A stretch of 64,000 nucleotides of DNA from Planctomycetota bacterium. GTDB lineage: Bacteria; Planctomycetota; JACOTG01; JAJDCM01. How positions within the stretch are numbered: position 1 is the first letter of the stretch; every line of letters begins with the position of its first letter. The stretch spans positions 1 to 64,000 of the forward strand of contig JAJDCM010000322.1 in NCBI GenBank assembly GCA_029260825.1, read 5' to 3'. The notes under the pieces were generated by a model, which made no database searches, had not been told where the DNA came from, and saw nothing but the letters and a program-made list of their open reading frames with translations. Below are positions 55,039-64,000 of this stretch, piece by piece. A program made the translations under genes and the position numbers.

Positions 55039-57645
55039 TCAAAACAGAAGGGACTGATCCCCGGGTTCCGCCGCCTCGACTGGATCAGGATCCTTTCCCT
55101 TGAAAAACTCGCGAACCGCCGCGATCGGATACTTCTCGATCAGCTCTTCAACCGCTTCAGAATACCAATCCCGGGGAAATAACGAACAGTAGGTAGGCGT
55201 TGCAAATCGATCCCCGATCAACAGTACCACTCCCCGGTCGGTGTCAGCGCGGATCAATCTCCCCGCAGCCTGGATGACCCTGGACATACCAGGATAGACA
55301 TAAGCGTACTCGAACCCGCGCTCGTATCGTTCCTGAAAGTGGGAACGAATCAGCTCCCGCTCAAGATCGTAGCGCGGAAGGGCCGGACTGACCACGAAAA
55401 CGCCAATACACAGGTCTCCAACGTAATCGATCCCCTCCGAAAAAATCCCGCCCTGCACGCCTAAAACAAGCCTCCCCCGGGGAGACGGTGGAGTCGCCAG
55501 GGTCGCCAGGAAATCCTCACGTTGGTCTTCGGACATCTTCCGGGTCTGAACCAGAAGGTCCGGCCCTTCCATCGGAATCAGCTCCCGGACCCGATGAAGA
55601 TAGGCGTGACTCGGGAAAAAGGCCAGGTAGTTTCCTGGATGAACCGCCGTCACCTCATGCAACAGCTGAGCAATCGGATCATAGCTGCCATCCCGGTCCC
55701 GGTAGCGGGTCGAAACCTGGGGCACGACAAAGACCTTCCTGTTCTCGGGTGGAAATGGCGAGGGAAGAGACACCGAAAGGGTCCGATCGTCAGAGAGACC
55801 AAGAAGGCGCTGATGGAACTCCATGGGTCTCAAGGTAGCCGACATCAAGATCGTGGCGTGGAACCCGTCCAACCGGCGGGAGAGGAACCGAGACGGATCC
55901 TTGCAGAGAATCTTGATCCGCTCCTCCTGGTCCTCGGCCTGAAAAAAGTGAATGGTCGAAAACTCAGGGCCCGTAAGCGAAATCACGTAGGTGAAGTACA
56001 ACAGGTCATACAGGAAGAGGAGCAGAGGGTCATCCCCCCCGACAATGTCTCTGTCTCTTCGATAGGAAAGATAATCTGTTAGCAGGCACTCAACTTCTCC
56101 CCGGAGGTCTCGAAAGCGAAGAACATCCGGTTCAATGAGACACGCTTTTCCAGAAAAACAAACCGTTTCTTGATCCGGGTCCCGCTCAAACAACCGATCG
56201 GTATCCGAAAGAACCAGCATCGCATGGTGAAAGACTTCCTCGCCCCGAAGGGAGCATTCCTTTCGCACATCCGCCACCCGATCGCGGGAAAGTTCGGGGG
56301 AGTAGTATCCCGCACCACGCGGGTGAAGGTTATGGGCTTCATCGACAACCAGCACCCAGTCATCATAGGGAGGATCCCGAAAGTAATCGTGAAGATACAC
56401 CCTGGGGTCGAAGACGTAGTTGTAATCCCCGACCACGACGTCCGCCTCGTCAATGAGATCAAGGCTCACTTCGAAAGGGCAGACTTCCGCCGCAACCGAC
56501 GCGTCATAGATTCGATCGGATGAAAGCGTTCCGACCTCGCACAAAGACGCCAGGAGATTCGAGGTCATCATCTTACCCGAATAGTTGGCGGCGTATCGGC
56601 AGTACTCCTCGTGACAGATGATCTCGGTGTTCGCGCACATTTTCGCCTTTGCCCGGAGAAACACCGTCTTCATGAAAGATCCCTTTTCCATGAACCTGGA
56701 CACCGTATCGAGTACCATCCTCGCCTGGGTTGTCTTGGCCGTGGCAAAGTAGACCTTCTTACCCGTTGAAAGGGCATGTTTGATGGCGGGGTAAAGAGCC
56801 GCCGCCGTCTTGCCGATTCCCGGGGGAGCTTCGAGCAAGAGATGGGCCTTGCCGTGAAGAGCCTCGGTGACGATCTCCATCGCTTCTTTTTGATGAGGTC
56901 GTACCTCCGGATACGGAAAGGTGAGCCCTTCGCCAATCTCCCGCCGGCGTTCGTGATGGATGCGACGACTCTCGGCCTCGGCAACGAGCGCCTCCATGCG
57001 CAAGGACAGCTCAGCGCCAACCCTCTCACTCTCAAAGGGTATGTCGACGAGAGTCGTTGATCGGTCATGGATGCTGACCAGAAGTAAACGACACACAAAC
57101 CGAGTGTCCGGGTGCTGAAGCGAGAGAAGATAGGCGTAGAGTCGCACCTGGGTGGCATAGGAAAGACGCAGTGAACCGGGCAGTTCCTCCCAGCGAGGAG
57201 GAGTGCTGCTCACGGATTTGATCTCCTCGACCACCCCCGGGGAGTCGGGCTCATCGGAGGGAGAGTAAAGCCCATCGATCCGACCGGAAACGATGAGCTT
57301 GTAGCCAAGGTGGGAGAACTCGGCCTTCACCGAGACCTCCTTTTGAAATCCCGGATGTTCGGCGAGGAGGATCTCCTGCAATTCGGTATGAAGAGTCTGC
57401 CCCTGGGCGTAACGAGCATAGGGTGATCCGGGGACCGACGAGAAACGCTCCTGGGCGGTGGTCTCGGCCAGATCACGGACCGAAAGGCGAATGAGCCGCC
57501 CCTCAAAATCGATCCGAATCGTCAACCTGTAGGCCTCCGTGAATGGCAAGGGACAGTACCCTGTTTCAGCCACGATAACATGGACAAGTTGGCCGGGAGA
57601 AGGCCTCCTGAAGGCGCCTCTCTCAGGCCTTTTCTCAGCCCTCAC
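55039..57645 (-). CDS. XPD/DinG-family Fe-S helicase with N-terminal Cas4/RecB-like nuclease domain
   Basis: N-term VSGRIDGLYS..VVEEIKS..QVRLYAYLL (D, ExK, QxxxY); LLLEAPPGIGKTAAAL; Cys cluster CANTEIICHEEYC...C; LVVDEAHNLHPR; IQAAGRLIRADTDRG. Confidence 0.85.
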   Translation of the reverse strand: MRAEKRPERGAFRRPSPGQLVHVIVAETGYCPLPFTEAYRLTIRIDFEGRLIRLSVRDLAETTAQERFSSVPGSPYARYAQGQTLHTELQEILLAEHPGFQKEVSVKAEFSHLGYKLIVSGRIDGLYSPSDEPDSPGVVEEIKSVSSTPPRWEELPGSLRLSYATQVRLYAYLLSLQHPDTRFVCRLLLVSIHDRSTTLVDIPFESERVGAELSLRMEALVAEAESRRIHHERRREIGEGLTFPYPEVRPHQKEAMEIVTEALHGKAHLLLEAPPGIGKTAAALYPAIKHALSTGKKVYFATAKTTQARMVLDTVSRFMEKGSFMKTVFLRAKAKMCANTEIICHEEYCRYAANYSGKMMTSNLLASLCEVGTLSSDRIYDASVAAEVCPFEVSLDLIDEADVVVGDYNYVFDPRVYLHDYFRDPPYDDWVLVVDEAHNLHPRGAGYYSPELSRDRVADVRKECSLRGEEVFHHAMLVLSDTDRLFERDPDQETVCFSGKACLIEPDVLRFRDLRGEVECLLTDYLSYRRDRDIVGGDDPLLLFLYDLLYFTYVISLTGPEFSTIHFFQAEDQEERIKILCKDPSRFLSRRLDGFHATILMSATLRPMEFHQRLLGLSDDRTLSVSLPSPFPPENRKVFVVPQVSTRYRDRDGSYDPIAQLLHEVTAVHPGNYLAFFPSHAYLHRVRELIPMEGPDLLVQTRKMSEDQREDFLATLATPPSPRGRLVLGVQGGIFSEGIDYVGDLCIGVFVVSPALPRYDLERELIRSHFQERYERGFEYAYVYPGMSRVIQAAGRLIRADTDRGVVLLIGDRFATPTYCSLFPRDWYSEAVEELIEKYPIAAVREFFKGKDPDPVEAAEPGDQSLLF

Positions 57646-57908
57646 AGGGGGACGGATTTTGCCCCCTTTTCGTTGTCATAAGTAATTAAATAACAACAAC
57701 TTAAATCTTTCTAATCCACTCGTTGACTTGGCTCCGCACCTTCAGTTATAGTCGATTCTGTTCTGTTGAAGCCACGCGCGCGAATCCTGATTACGGGGGG
57801 CAGGAGGCGCAACCAAAAAGCCACTTCAGGAGCCATTTTCTAATCATCATTCTGGCCCTCGGTGTGTCGTTTTCGCGGCACCGAGAGGCTTTCAATTGGA
57901 GAACCCCC

Positions 57909-58466
57909 GTGGACATTTTTCTCGAAGAATCCGCCCTTCTTGGGCTCCTCGTTGCCAGCGCTGAAGTCTATAAAAAGGAATGTTATGGGGTCCTCCTGGG
58001 ATACAGGCTCAACGACCGCTTTATCGTCTCCGGGTCGATCGCCTACCAGAGCGCGGATCGAAAGCCTTCTGAGGTCTATCTTCGCCCTCACCGTCGCCGG
58101 GTCGTCGAGTCGGTCCTGAAAAACATCCCCAAATACAGGGTTCTCGGAGAATTTCACTCTCACCCCATGTTTGCCGATCGACGGGCTACCATTCGCCTGG
58201 GCCCCATGGACGCGGAAGATATGGCGGGTGAAGACGTCCAGATCCTCGTTGCCATCAACGACAAGAGTCGGAACCAGAAATGGATCGCCAAAGCCGATGG
58301 CTCCATCTCGGGAACCTTCGGCAACCATCATTTCAACATCGGGGCCTACTATTACCGCGGCGGGGTAAAGAAGCGTAAACCGATCCTTGGACGGCTATGC
58401 TGCCCGTTTGCCACCACGTTACAGGGTCCAACGGGGAAGAACTCGACCCGCCGCAAGGTGGGCTAA
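57909..58466 (+). CDS. JAB/MPN-domain (JAMM-like) protein
   Basis: ECYGVLLGYRLNDRFIVSGSIAYQ...YRVLGEFHSHPMFADRRATIRLGPMDAED; start GTG 57909 inferred, the ORF opens at 57723. Confidence 0.65.
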   Translation: MDIFLEESALLGLLVASAEVYKKECYGVLLGYRLNDRFIVSGSIAYQSADRKPSEVYLRPHRRRVVESVLKNIPKYRVLGEFHSHPMFADRRATIRLGPMDAEDMAGEDVQILVAINDKSRNQKWIAKADGSISGTFGNHHFNIGAYYYRGGVKKRKPILGRLCCPFATTLQGPTGKNSTRRKVG

Positions 58467-58591
58467 GTCGCCGTCAGAAAAACCACTACTGCTCTCCCTG
58501 CATGAAGACCGAAAAGTTCATCAAACTGATAGACTGATGCGATGGCCACCTGACCTTGAGAACTTGAAGACCCAACCCCCAGAGGGAAACC

Positions 58592-59023
58592 ATGGCGAAG
58601 ATCAGCGACCTCAATCCTATCGACCGCAGAAACTTTCTTCACAACCCGAAGACAACCACTCAGCAGCTCATCGAATCAGGATCACTCCTCCTTGCCAGCG
58701 GAAGTCTGTATGACGCCCTCCAGTTCTTCCTGAAGGCGAACCATCCAGAGGGAGCTCAGCAGGTGAAGCAGAAGGCGGTCGAGCTCGGAGATCCATTCAC
58801 CATCTCTCTCATTGCTGCTCGAGATGCAGAAGGTGTGAGCAAGGATGATTGGCTTGCTGCCGCAAAGGTTGCCGAATCAAAAGCCAAGTTCCGATACGCC
58901 GCCTGGGCATTCGAAGAAGGCGGAGATGAGAGTGCTGCCAAACGAACGCTTCAAAAGATTGAAGCCGCCGAGCCTGCATCCCAGAATGTGGCTGAGGTTG
59001 GCGGGATAGCCCCCGTGAAGTAA
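58592..59023 (+). CDS. hypothetical helical protein
   Basis: Continuous ORF; MAKISDLNPIDRRNFLHNPKTTTQQLIESGSLLLASGSLYDALQFFLKA. Confidence 0.55.
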   Translation: MAKISDLNPIDRRNFLHNPKTTTQQLIESGSLLLASGSLYDALQFFLKANHPEGAQQVKQKAVELGDPFTISLIAARDAEGVSKDDWLAAAKVAESKAKFRYAAWAFEEGGDESAAKRTLQKIEAAEPASQNVAEVGGIAPVK

Positions 59024-59066
59024 GAACACTTCTTGTCCACTCACTACGGCAAGCGGTGAAATAGGC

Positions 59067-59099
59067 GAGGGCCGCTCACATTTGAAGCAAGCGGCCCTC
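59067..59099. terminator. hairpin between convergent genes, possible bidirectional terminator
   Basis: GAGGGCCGCT-cacatttgaagca-AGCGGCCCTC; perfect 10-bp stem but no U-tract. Confidence 0.35.
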
Positions 59100-59148
59100 A
59101 ACAACGACTCAATTCCCACTCATATCCCCATTGCGGGCAATCAGGAAT

Positions 59149-59562
59149 TCATTTGACGATGAGTTGGTCTCGGACATAGGACTTCAGCCCCTCATGAGCC
59201 GGCTCCTCGATGCCAGTCCAAAGAAACTCCACCGAAACCCTCGAAGAATCGCCCCCTTCACCATCGGTGCGGACCACGGTTCCAAGGGCAGTGATCGGTT
59301 GGGGAAGATCCGCAGAACTGAGTTCCAACGCCAGCAGGCATCCGACATCCATCGTCTTTTCGGTCACGAAGCAGACACCACCGAAGCTCACGTTCTTTGA
59401 CCGCCCCAGCTTGTATTCCGAGAGCAGATGGTCGTTATCAAGAATCTTGAAGTGAACATCGAGATGACCGTCTTCGGCTCTCGGAAAGTCCCTTCGCTCC
59501 TGAGTGTCTGTCGATTCCTGGTACTGGTTTTCCTCTTTTGAGGCTGGATGATGCTGGCCCAT
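59149..59562 (-). CDS. PilZ-domain protein
   Basis: KNVSFGGVCFVTEKTMDVGCLLALELS...ALGTVVRTD...RVSVEFLW. Confidence 0.7.
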   Translation of the reverse strand: MGQHHPASKEENQYQESTDTQERRDFPRAEDGHLDVHFKILDNDHLLSEYKLGRSKNVSFGGVCFVTEKTMDVGCLLALELSSADLPQPITALGTVVRTDGEGGDSSRVSVEFLWTGIEEPAHEGLKSYVRDQLIVK

Positions 59563-59819
59563 GCGACTCGTCCTCGTCTGTCCGTTTGCCTGTGCCTACT
59601 TTCTCCTCATACCGAAGGAAACGACACGGGCGCCTGGCGGCGCCAACCGGCGAGAAACGTGGATGGTAGGCAGTCCTAAGACCTCAATTGTCGAGGTCAA
59701 GAAACCCAATCCAGATTCCTATCGGAGTGATCAAAGTGCGGACTTGAGCCAATTTCACGACAGACAGTGAGAACAATGAAGGTCCGTCTAGTGATGAATA
59801 TCGGTCAGGGATTGGTGAA

Positions 59820-61199
59820 TCAGAGCGAATCCTGGGCAAGGCGATGGAGAATGGCCAGGCAAACGCCCACCCGGAAGCGTGGACCTGACTTTTGGCCCTG
59901 GGCTTCCTTGTCATCCCACATCTTGAGAAGCTCCAGGTACATGGAACGATCCGTGACTCTTCCCAGAGCCGTAATGGCCGCTCCCTGCACTGCCATGTTC
60001 GAATCCCCAAGAGCGTCGCGAAGAGCTGCGGTTGCGTCATCCGTACCGATGAGACCGAGGGCTGAAGCGGCGGCGCTTCGGACCGAAGCCTGGGAATCTT
60101 CGCTCATGACCTTCTTCAGCGGCTCAACACTCTGAGGATCTGCGTAAGTTCCAAGCTGATCGGCCGCCCAGGTCCTGACCTTGCCTTCCTCATCCGATAG
60201 GGCGGAAATCAGCATGGGTACCGCCCTCTCGTCCTTCAGGTCACCCAGGGCCAGAACTGCGGTAGCTCGAACATCTTTGTGGCCATCGTGAAGGGCCGCC
60301 TCAAGAAGGGGCAACACAACGTCTGCATCCCCCCCGGTGGAAAGCGCGGCAACCGCCGACTTTCGCGTTCCGGATTCACCGGATTGAAGAGCCTGACGGA
60401 TAACGGGCGCCGCAGTCGGATCTGAGAGTCCAAGGGCAAACGCCGCAGCGAGTCGAGTGTCACCGTTCGAACTCGATTTCTTCAGCAGCTCCTTCACCCG
60501 ATCCTTGGCGTCTTTTCCACCATCAAGCTTTCCGAGGGCAAAAGCCGCGTTCAGCCGAACCACGTCTCGATCGTCGGAAAGGAGAGGCTTGATGTCGGAG
60601 GCAATCGAGGCATCGCCGATCACGGCAAGAGTCTTCAAAGCGGCAACCTTGACGACGGGAGAGGAATCGGAAAGAGCAAGGACAACGTAAGGGGCCGCCT
60701 TCGGGCCCAGATCTTTAGCCGAAGTGACCGCGGCTTTTCGAACCTCTTCGTTCGAGTCATTCGCGGCCTGCTTCAAGAATGGAAGGGCCTCGGGACTGGC
60801 ACTGTCGACAAGAGCCGAAACGACGGCCTTTCGCACGATCACTTCCGAGTCCGTGAGGGCATTTCCGATGAGCGGAAGAAGTTCGGGCATCTTGAGCTTC
60901 CCGAGAGAACGAACCGCTGCCCGCCTTACTTGAGGAGACGGATCTTCAACCAGGCTCCGCAAGATCTCCACCGCCACTGGATCTTGAATGTCGGCAAGCC
61001 CGGCGGCGAGGGTTCTCTTGTGGTCGGCATTCTGGGAAGTCTGGGCGAAGTCCTGAAGGAAGCGGACAACCCGGTTCTTCACCTTCCCCGGTTCCATTTC
61101 TTGAAGCCGAGCCTGGACCCCCTCTTCCGCCACAACCCCAGTCATCTGGGTGAGGGTCAAGACAGATGCCAGAACGAGAGAACTAAACCTAGATGCCAT
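59820..61199 (-). CDS. secreted HEAT-repeat protein
   Basis: Signal peptide-like start; repeated VRRAAVRSLGKLKMPELLPLIGNALTD units. Confidence 0.85.
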   Translation of the reverse strand: MASRFSSLVLASVLTLTQMTGVVAEEGVQARLQEMEPGKVKNRVVRFLQDFAQTSQNADHKRTLAAGLADIQDPVAVEILRSLVEDPSPQVRRAAVRSLGKLKMPELLPLIGNALTDSEVIVRKAVVSALVDSASPEALPFLKQAANDSNEEVRKAAVTSAKDLGPKAAPYVVLALSDSSPVVKVAALKTLAVIGDASIASDIKPLLSDDRDVVRLNAAFALGKLDGGKDAKDRVKELLKKSSSNGDTRLAAAFALGLSDPTAAPVIRQALQSGESGTRKSAVAALSTGGDADVVLPLLEAALHDGHKDVRATAVLALGDLKDERAVPMLISALSDEEGKVRTWAADQLGTYADPQSVEPLKKVMSEDSQASVRSAAASALGLIGTDDATAALRDALGDSNMAVQGAAITALGRVTDRSMYLELLKMWDDKEAQGQKSGPRFRVGVCLAILHRLAQDSL

Positions 61200-61364
61200 C
61201 GAACCTTCCTCCTGCTTACGTCAAACCGAGCCGAGCTGGCCGAGAACTCCCACTCAAGAGCGGGCGATCGAACCGGCGCTTCAAAGTCGTTACCAGTATA
61301 CGTGTCAAAAGACCTCGAGCAAGGTCCAAAGAACTTGGGGCCGAACCCGGCAACCCGGTGGGCT

Positions 61365-62045
61365 CTAGTTCCAGTCTTCTGCCGTAAAGTCGAACATAGC
61401 AGTAATTTGTGCAGCTTCAGCCGAGTCAAGAAGTGAAGCAATCTTGGATTGAACGATGTCAATATTCTGGGCCGGGATGATAATTCGCCGAGGATCCAGG
61501 TGGGGCTCCATCGGGCCCGGCTTCTTTTTGCCGGCTTGAGCGCCGATCCAGATGTTGTTTCCAGGATCGCTGGCTTTTCGATTCACCTTGACCAGCTCTT
61601 CGAATTCCGGGTATTGCTCCGGGTCGGCATCCACCAGTCGAAGCACGAGCGACACCTCCCGGCTGTACCACCTGAATTCCTCAAGAGACATCTCATTCTC
61701 GGTGAGGATCTCTGTAGTCTTTCGGACCAGATCAGGAATCGAAGAAATGACTTTCATCGGTTTCTTCCAGTTCGACTCCTCCTCAAGATCGGTGGTGAAA
61801 TCAACGAGTGCCGACGCAACCTGCGACCGCGAAGCCAGGTAGACGTCGAAACGATCGGCCAGAATGACCCAGTCTTCGGGCGGCGTGAACGGGAATTTTT
61901 CCTCGAGTTCGTTGAATGTCTTCCCCGAGTCCTCGATTCCTTCCACCATGGTTTTGACGTTGCCAAAGAGGAAGTAGCCTCCCGCAAAGAGAATCACGAC
62001 CCCCACCGCCAGAACGACCGCGCAGCCAATCATTAGACCCTTCAA
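61365..62045 (-). CDS. hypothetical protein with N-terminal TM
   Basis: GLMIGCAVVLAVGVVILFAGGYFLFG followed by a soluble domain. Confidence 0.5.
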   Translation of the reverse strand: MKGLMIGCAVVLAVGVVILFAGGYFLFGNVKTMVEGIEDSGKTFNELEEKFPFTPPEDWVILADRFDVYLASRSQVASALVDFTTDLEEESNWKKPMKVISSIPDLVRKTTEILTENEMSLEEFRWYSREVSLVLRLVDADPEQYPEFEELVKVNRKASDPGNNIWIGAQAGKKKPGPMEPHLDPRRIIIPAQNIDIVQSKIASLLDSAEAAQITAMFDFTAEDWN

Positions 62046-62319
62046 CCCAAACCCTCCTTATGACTGTTTTCGCCGGATCGAATCGCTGTATACCGACCGT
62101 TTTGACAACCAGGTCCAAGAAACTCTCTATACGCAAGATCCGGATTCTGGCCCGGACTATTCATGAGTTCGGCAGAAATCGCCCCATCGGGGTCGACTTA
62201 TCCGTCTGATTCCCGGGACGGACTTGAAATCGCCCCCCGGTCTGTCACAGACTGGTGTCCTGCCGCAGGTCACCAGGACAAGATTCCCCTCAGTATCATT
62301 TTCCGTAATCGGAGATTCC

Positions 62320-63264
62320 ATGGAATACCGAAAGCTCGGTCGATCAGGACTTCGGGTCAGTGCCGTTTCCCTCGGCAGCTGGATCACCCTGGGCTACAAG
62401 GTCGATGCCCAGAAAACCGCCGAGATCGTGCGAACTGCCTTTGACCTCGGGGTCAACTTCTATGATACGGCCGACGTTTACAGCGGCGGCGAAGCGGAAA
62501 GAGTGCTCGGGAGCGCCCTTTCCCACATCCCCCGAAAAGACTACGTTCTCGCCTCAAAATGCTACTTCCCCAGCGCAGAAGGTCCCAACGACCGAGGTCT
62601 TTCACGCAAGCACATCATGGAGTCGTGCCACGCAAGCCTGAAGCGGCTTTCGGTGGACTACCTTGACCTCTATCAGTGTCACCGATTCGACCCGGACACC
62701 CCGACGGAAGAAACGATGCGAGCTCTCTCTGATCTCATTCGCCAGGGGAAAATCCTCTACGCCGGAGTCAGTGAGTGGACGGCGGAGCAGATCGTTGATG
62801 CGTGCCATCTCTGCCGCTCGATGAACCTCGATCCGCTCGTCTCCAACCAGCCCGTTTACAACATGCTGGAGCGCAAGATCGAACCGGAAATTCTCCCCGC
62901 CTGCGCACGGGAAGGAATCGGGAACATCGTTTTCTCTCCCCTCGCCCAGGGAGTTCTGACCGGCAAATACGCCGGAGGAACCATCCCCAAGGACAGTCGA
63001 GCGGCCGACAAAAACACCGAGGGTTTCATCCAGCGTTATCTCGATGAGAAGTCCCTTTCACTCGCCAAGCGTGTGGCTGAAGTGGCCAAATCATACGGCG
63101 CAACTTCGGGACAATTTGCTTTGAGGTGGTGCCTGCGACGGCCGGAACTTGCCAGCGTCATCATCGGCGTCACGTCCGCCACACAGCTTCGTGAGAACAT
63201 CGCCGCCATGGATCTTGAACTTCCGCCTTCAGTGTTCGATGAGTTTGAGGAATCATCATCATGA
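62320..63264 (+). CDS. aldo/keto reductase (Kv-beta/YghZ-like)
   Basis: MEYRKLGRSGLRVSAVSLGSWITLG; FYDTADVYSGGEAERVLG; VDYLDLYQCHRFD; SPLAQGVLTGKY. Confidence 0.92.
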   Translation: MEYRKLGRSGLRVSAVSLGSWITLGYKVDAQKTAEIVRTAFDLGVNFYDTADVYSGGEAERVLGSALSHIPRKDYVLASKCYFPSAEGPNDRGLSRKHIMESCHASLKRLSVDYLDLYQCHRFDPDTPTEETMRALSDLIRQGKILYAGVSEWTAEQIVDACHLCRSMNLDPLVSNQPVYNMLERKIEPEILPACAREGIGNIVFSPLAQGVLTGKYAGGTIPKDSRAADKNTEGFIQRYLDEKSLSLAKRVAEVAKSYGATSGQFALRWCLRRPELASVIIGVTSATQLRENIAAMDLELPPSVFDEFEESSS

Positions 63265-64000
63265 TCATTCTGGGAATCGGTAGTCCCTTTCATCACGACG
63301 CGGCAGCCGCTCTCCTCGTAGACGGAAAAATCGTCGCCGCGGTGGAGGAAGAGCGGTTCATCCGGGAAAAGCATGCCACCCGAAAGCTTCCGATCAACGC
63401 GGTTCGCTACTGCCTTGAGGAGGCGGGGATCTCCCCCACTGCGATTGATGTGGTGGCTTTTCCGTGGTGCCCAGACGAAGCCAAAAACAAACGTTCCGCC
63501 TATGTCAAACGATGCATGGCGAACCGGCCCTCCCGCGCCGTGAAGGCGATTTTTTCCACGGATGGGGAGCTCGGTCGACGAGAGCGAAAAATCAAGGACA
63601 CCCTCGCCGCCATCGACCTGGATCGCTCGAAAGTCGACGTGCGGTTCGTTGATCACCACATTGCTCATGCTTCCTCGGCCTACCATCTGTCCGGATATGA
63701 CGAGTCGGCCATCATGACCATTGATGGTAGCGGTGAATACACGACGACGATGTTTGCCAATGGAACAGCGGGGAAGATCGAAAAGATCCACGAGATCATC
63801 AACCCCGACTCCCTTGGCTTTTTCTACTCCACCGTGACCGAGTTTCTCGGATTCAATCGGGACGATGGGGAATTCAAAACAATGGGAATGTCCGCCTACG
63901 GGGATCCCGCCAAGATCGACATCAGTCCTCTCATCAGCCAGACAGAAGACGGCTTCCGCATCAACGATGATTTCGTCTGGTCGATCAGATCAAGACGGCA
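63261..64000 (+). CDS. carbamoyltransferase (HypF/NodU-like), N-terminal part, runs off the window
   Basis: MIILGIGSPFHHDAAAALLVDGKIVAAVEEERFIREKH; VDHHIAHASSAYHLSGYDESAIMTIDGSGE; DGEFKTMGMSAYGDP. ATGA overlap with the preceding CDS. Confidence 0.93.
   Translation, partial: MIILGIGSPFHHDAAAALLVDGKIVAAVEEERFIREKHATRKLPINAVRYCLEEAGISPTAIDVVAFPWCPDEAKNKRSAYVKRCMANRPSRAVKAIFSTDGELGRRERKIKDTLAAIDLDRSKVDVRFVDHHIAHASSAYHLSGYDESAIMTIDGSGEYTTTMFANGTAGKIEKIHEIINPDSLGFFYSTVTEFLGFNRDDGEFKTMGMSAYGDPAKIDISPLISQTEDGFRINDDFVWSIRSRR

Overview
This 64 kb window is a bacterial chromosome segment of moderately high GC. Housekeeping genes flank an integrated genomic island of about 24.7 kb. Left flank: partial dusA, ispH, HEAT-repeat protein, RluA-family pseudouridine synthase, pentapeptide-repeat protein, FixJ-type regulator, LysE-type exporter, hutU/hutH, glycosyltransferase, two paralogous FGly-type sulfatases, FHA protein, ABC transporter, H+/Na+-PPase, rsfS, DinB-like, SBBP-repeat protein, topA. 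The island lies between a tRNA gene (CAT anticodon) and a perfect 50-bp direct repeat of that tRNA's 3' part (27540-27589 and 52218-52267). It carries a tyrosine integrase, an excisionase-like HTH protein, a Prim-Pol/D5/SF3-helicase replication protein, a second small HTH protein, an unknown wHTH-like protein, a palindrome-rich intergenic region, a complete class 1 DISARM operon (small HTH ORF, drmD, drmMI, drmA, drmB, drmC), an N-terminally truncated secreted-type protein, and an ankyrin-repeat lipoprotein frame interrupted by two in-frame TAG codons. Right flank: a RHH/RelE toxin-antitoxin operon, a MITE-like element, acyl-CoA dehydrogenase, a Cas4/RecB-like nuclease fused to an XPD/DinG-type helicase, a JAB-domain protein, PilZ, HEAT, aldo/keto reductase and a partial carbamoyltransferase. 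Most notable points: (1) DrmC is fused to a zinc-ribbon and a PD-(D/E)XK-like domain at a GC-composition break; (2) the attachment site lies inside the integrase reading frame, so excision would replace a truncated C-terminus with a 63-aa tail; (3) the ankyrin frame has two amber codons at homologous repeat positions; (4) a small HTH-like ORF overlaps the drmD start, with three related LacI-operator-like palindromes upstream. No database search was run; all family calls come from reading the sequence.
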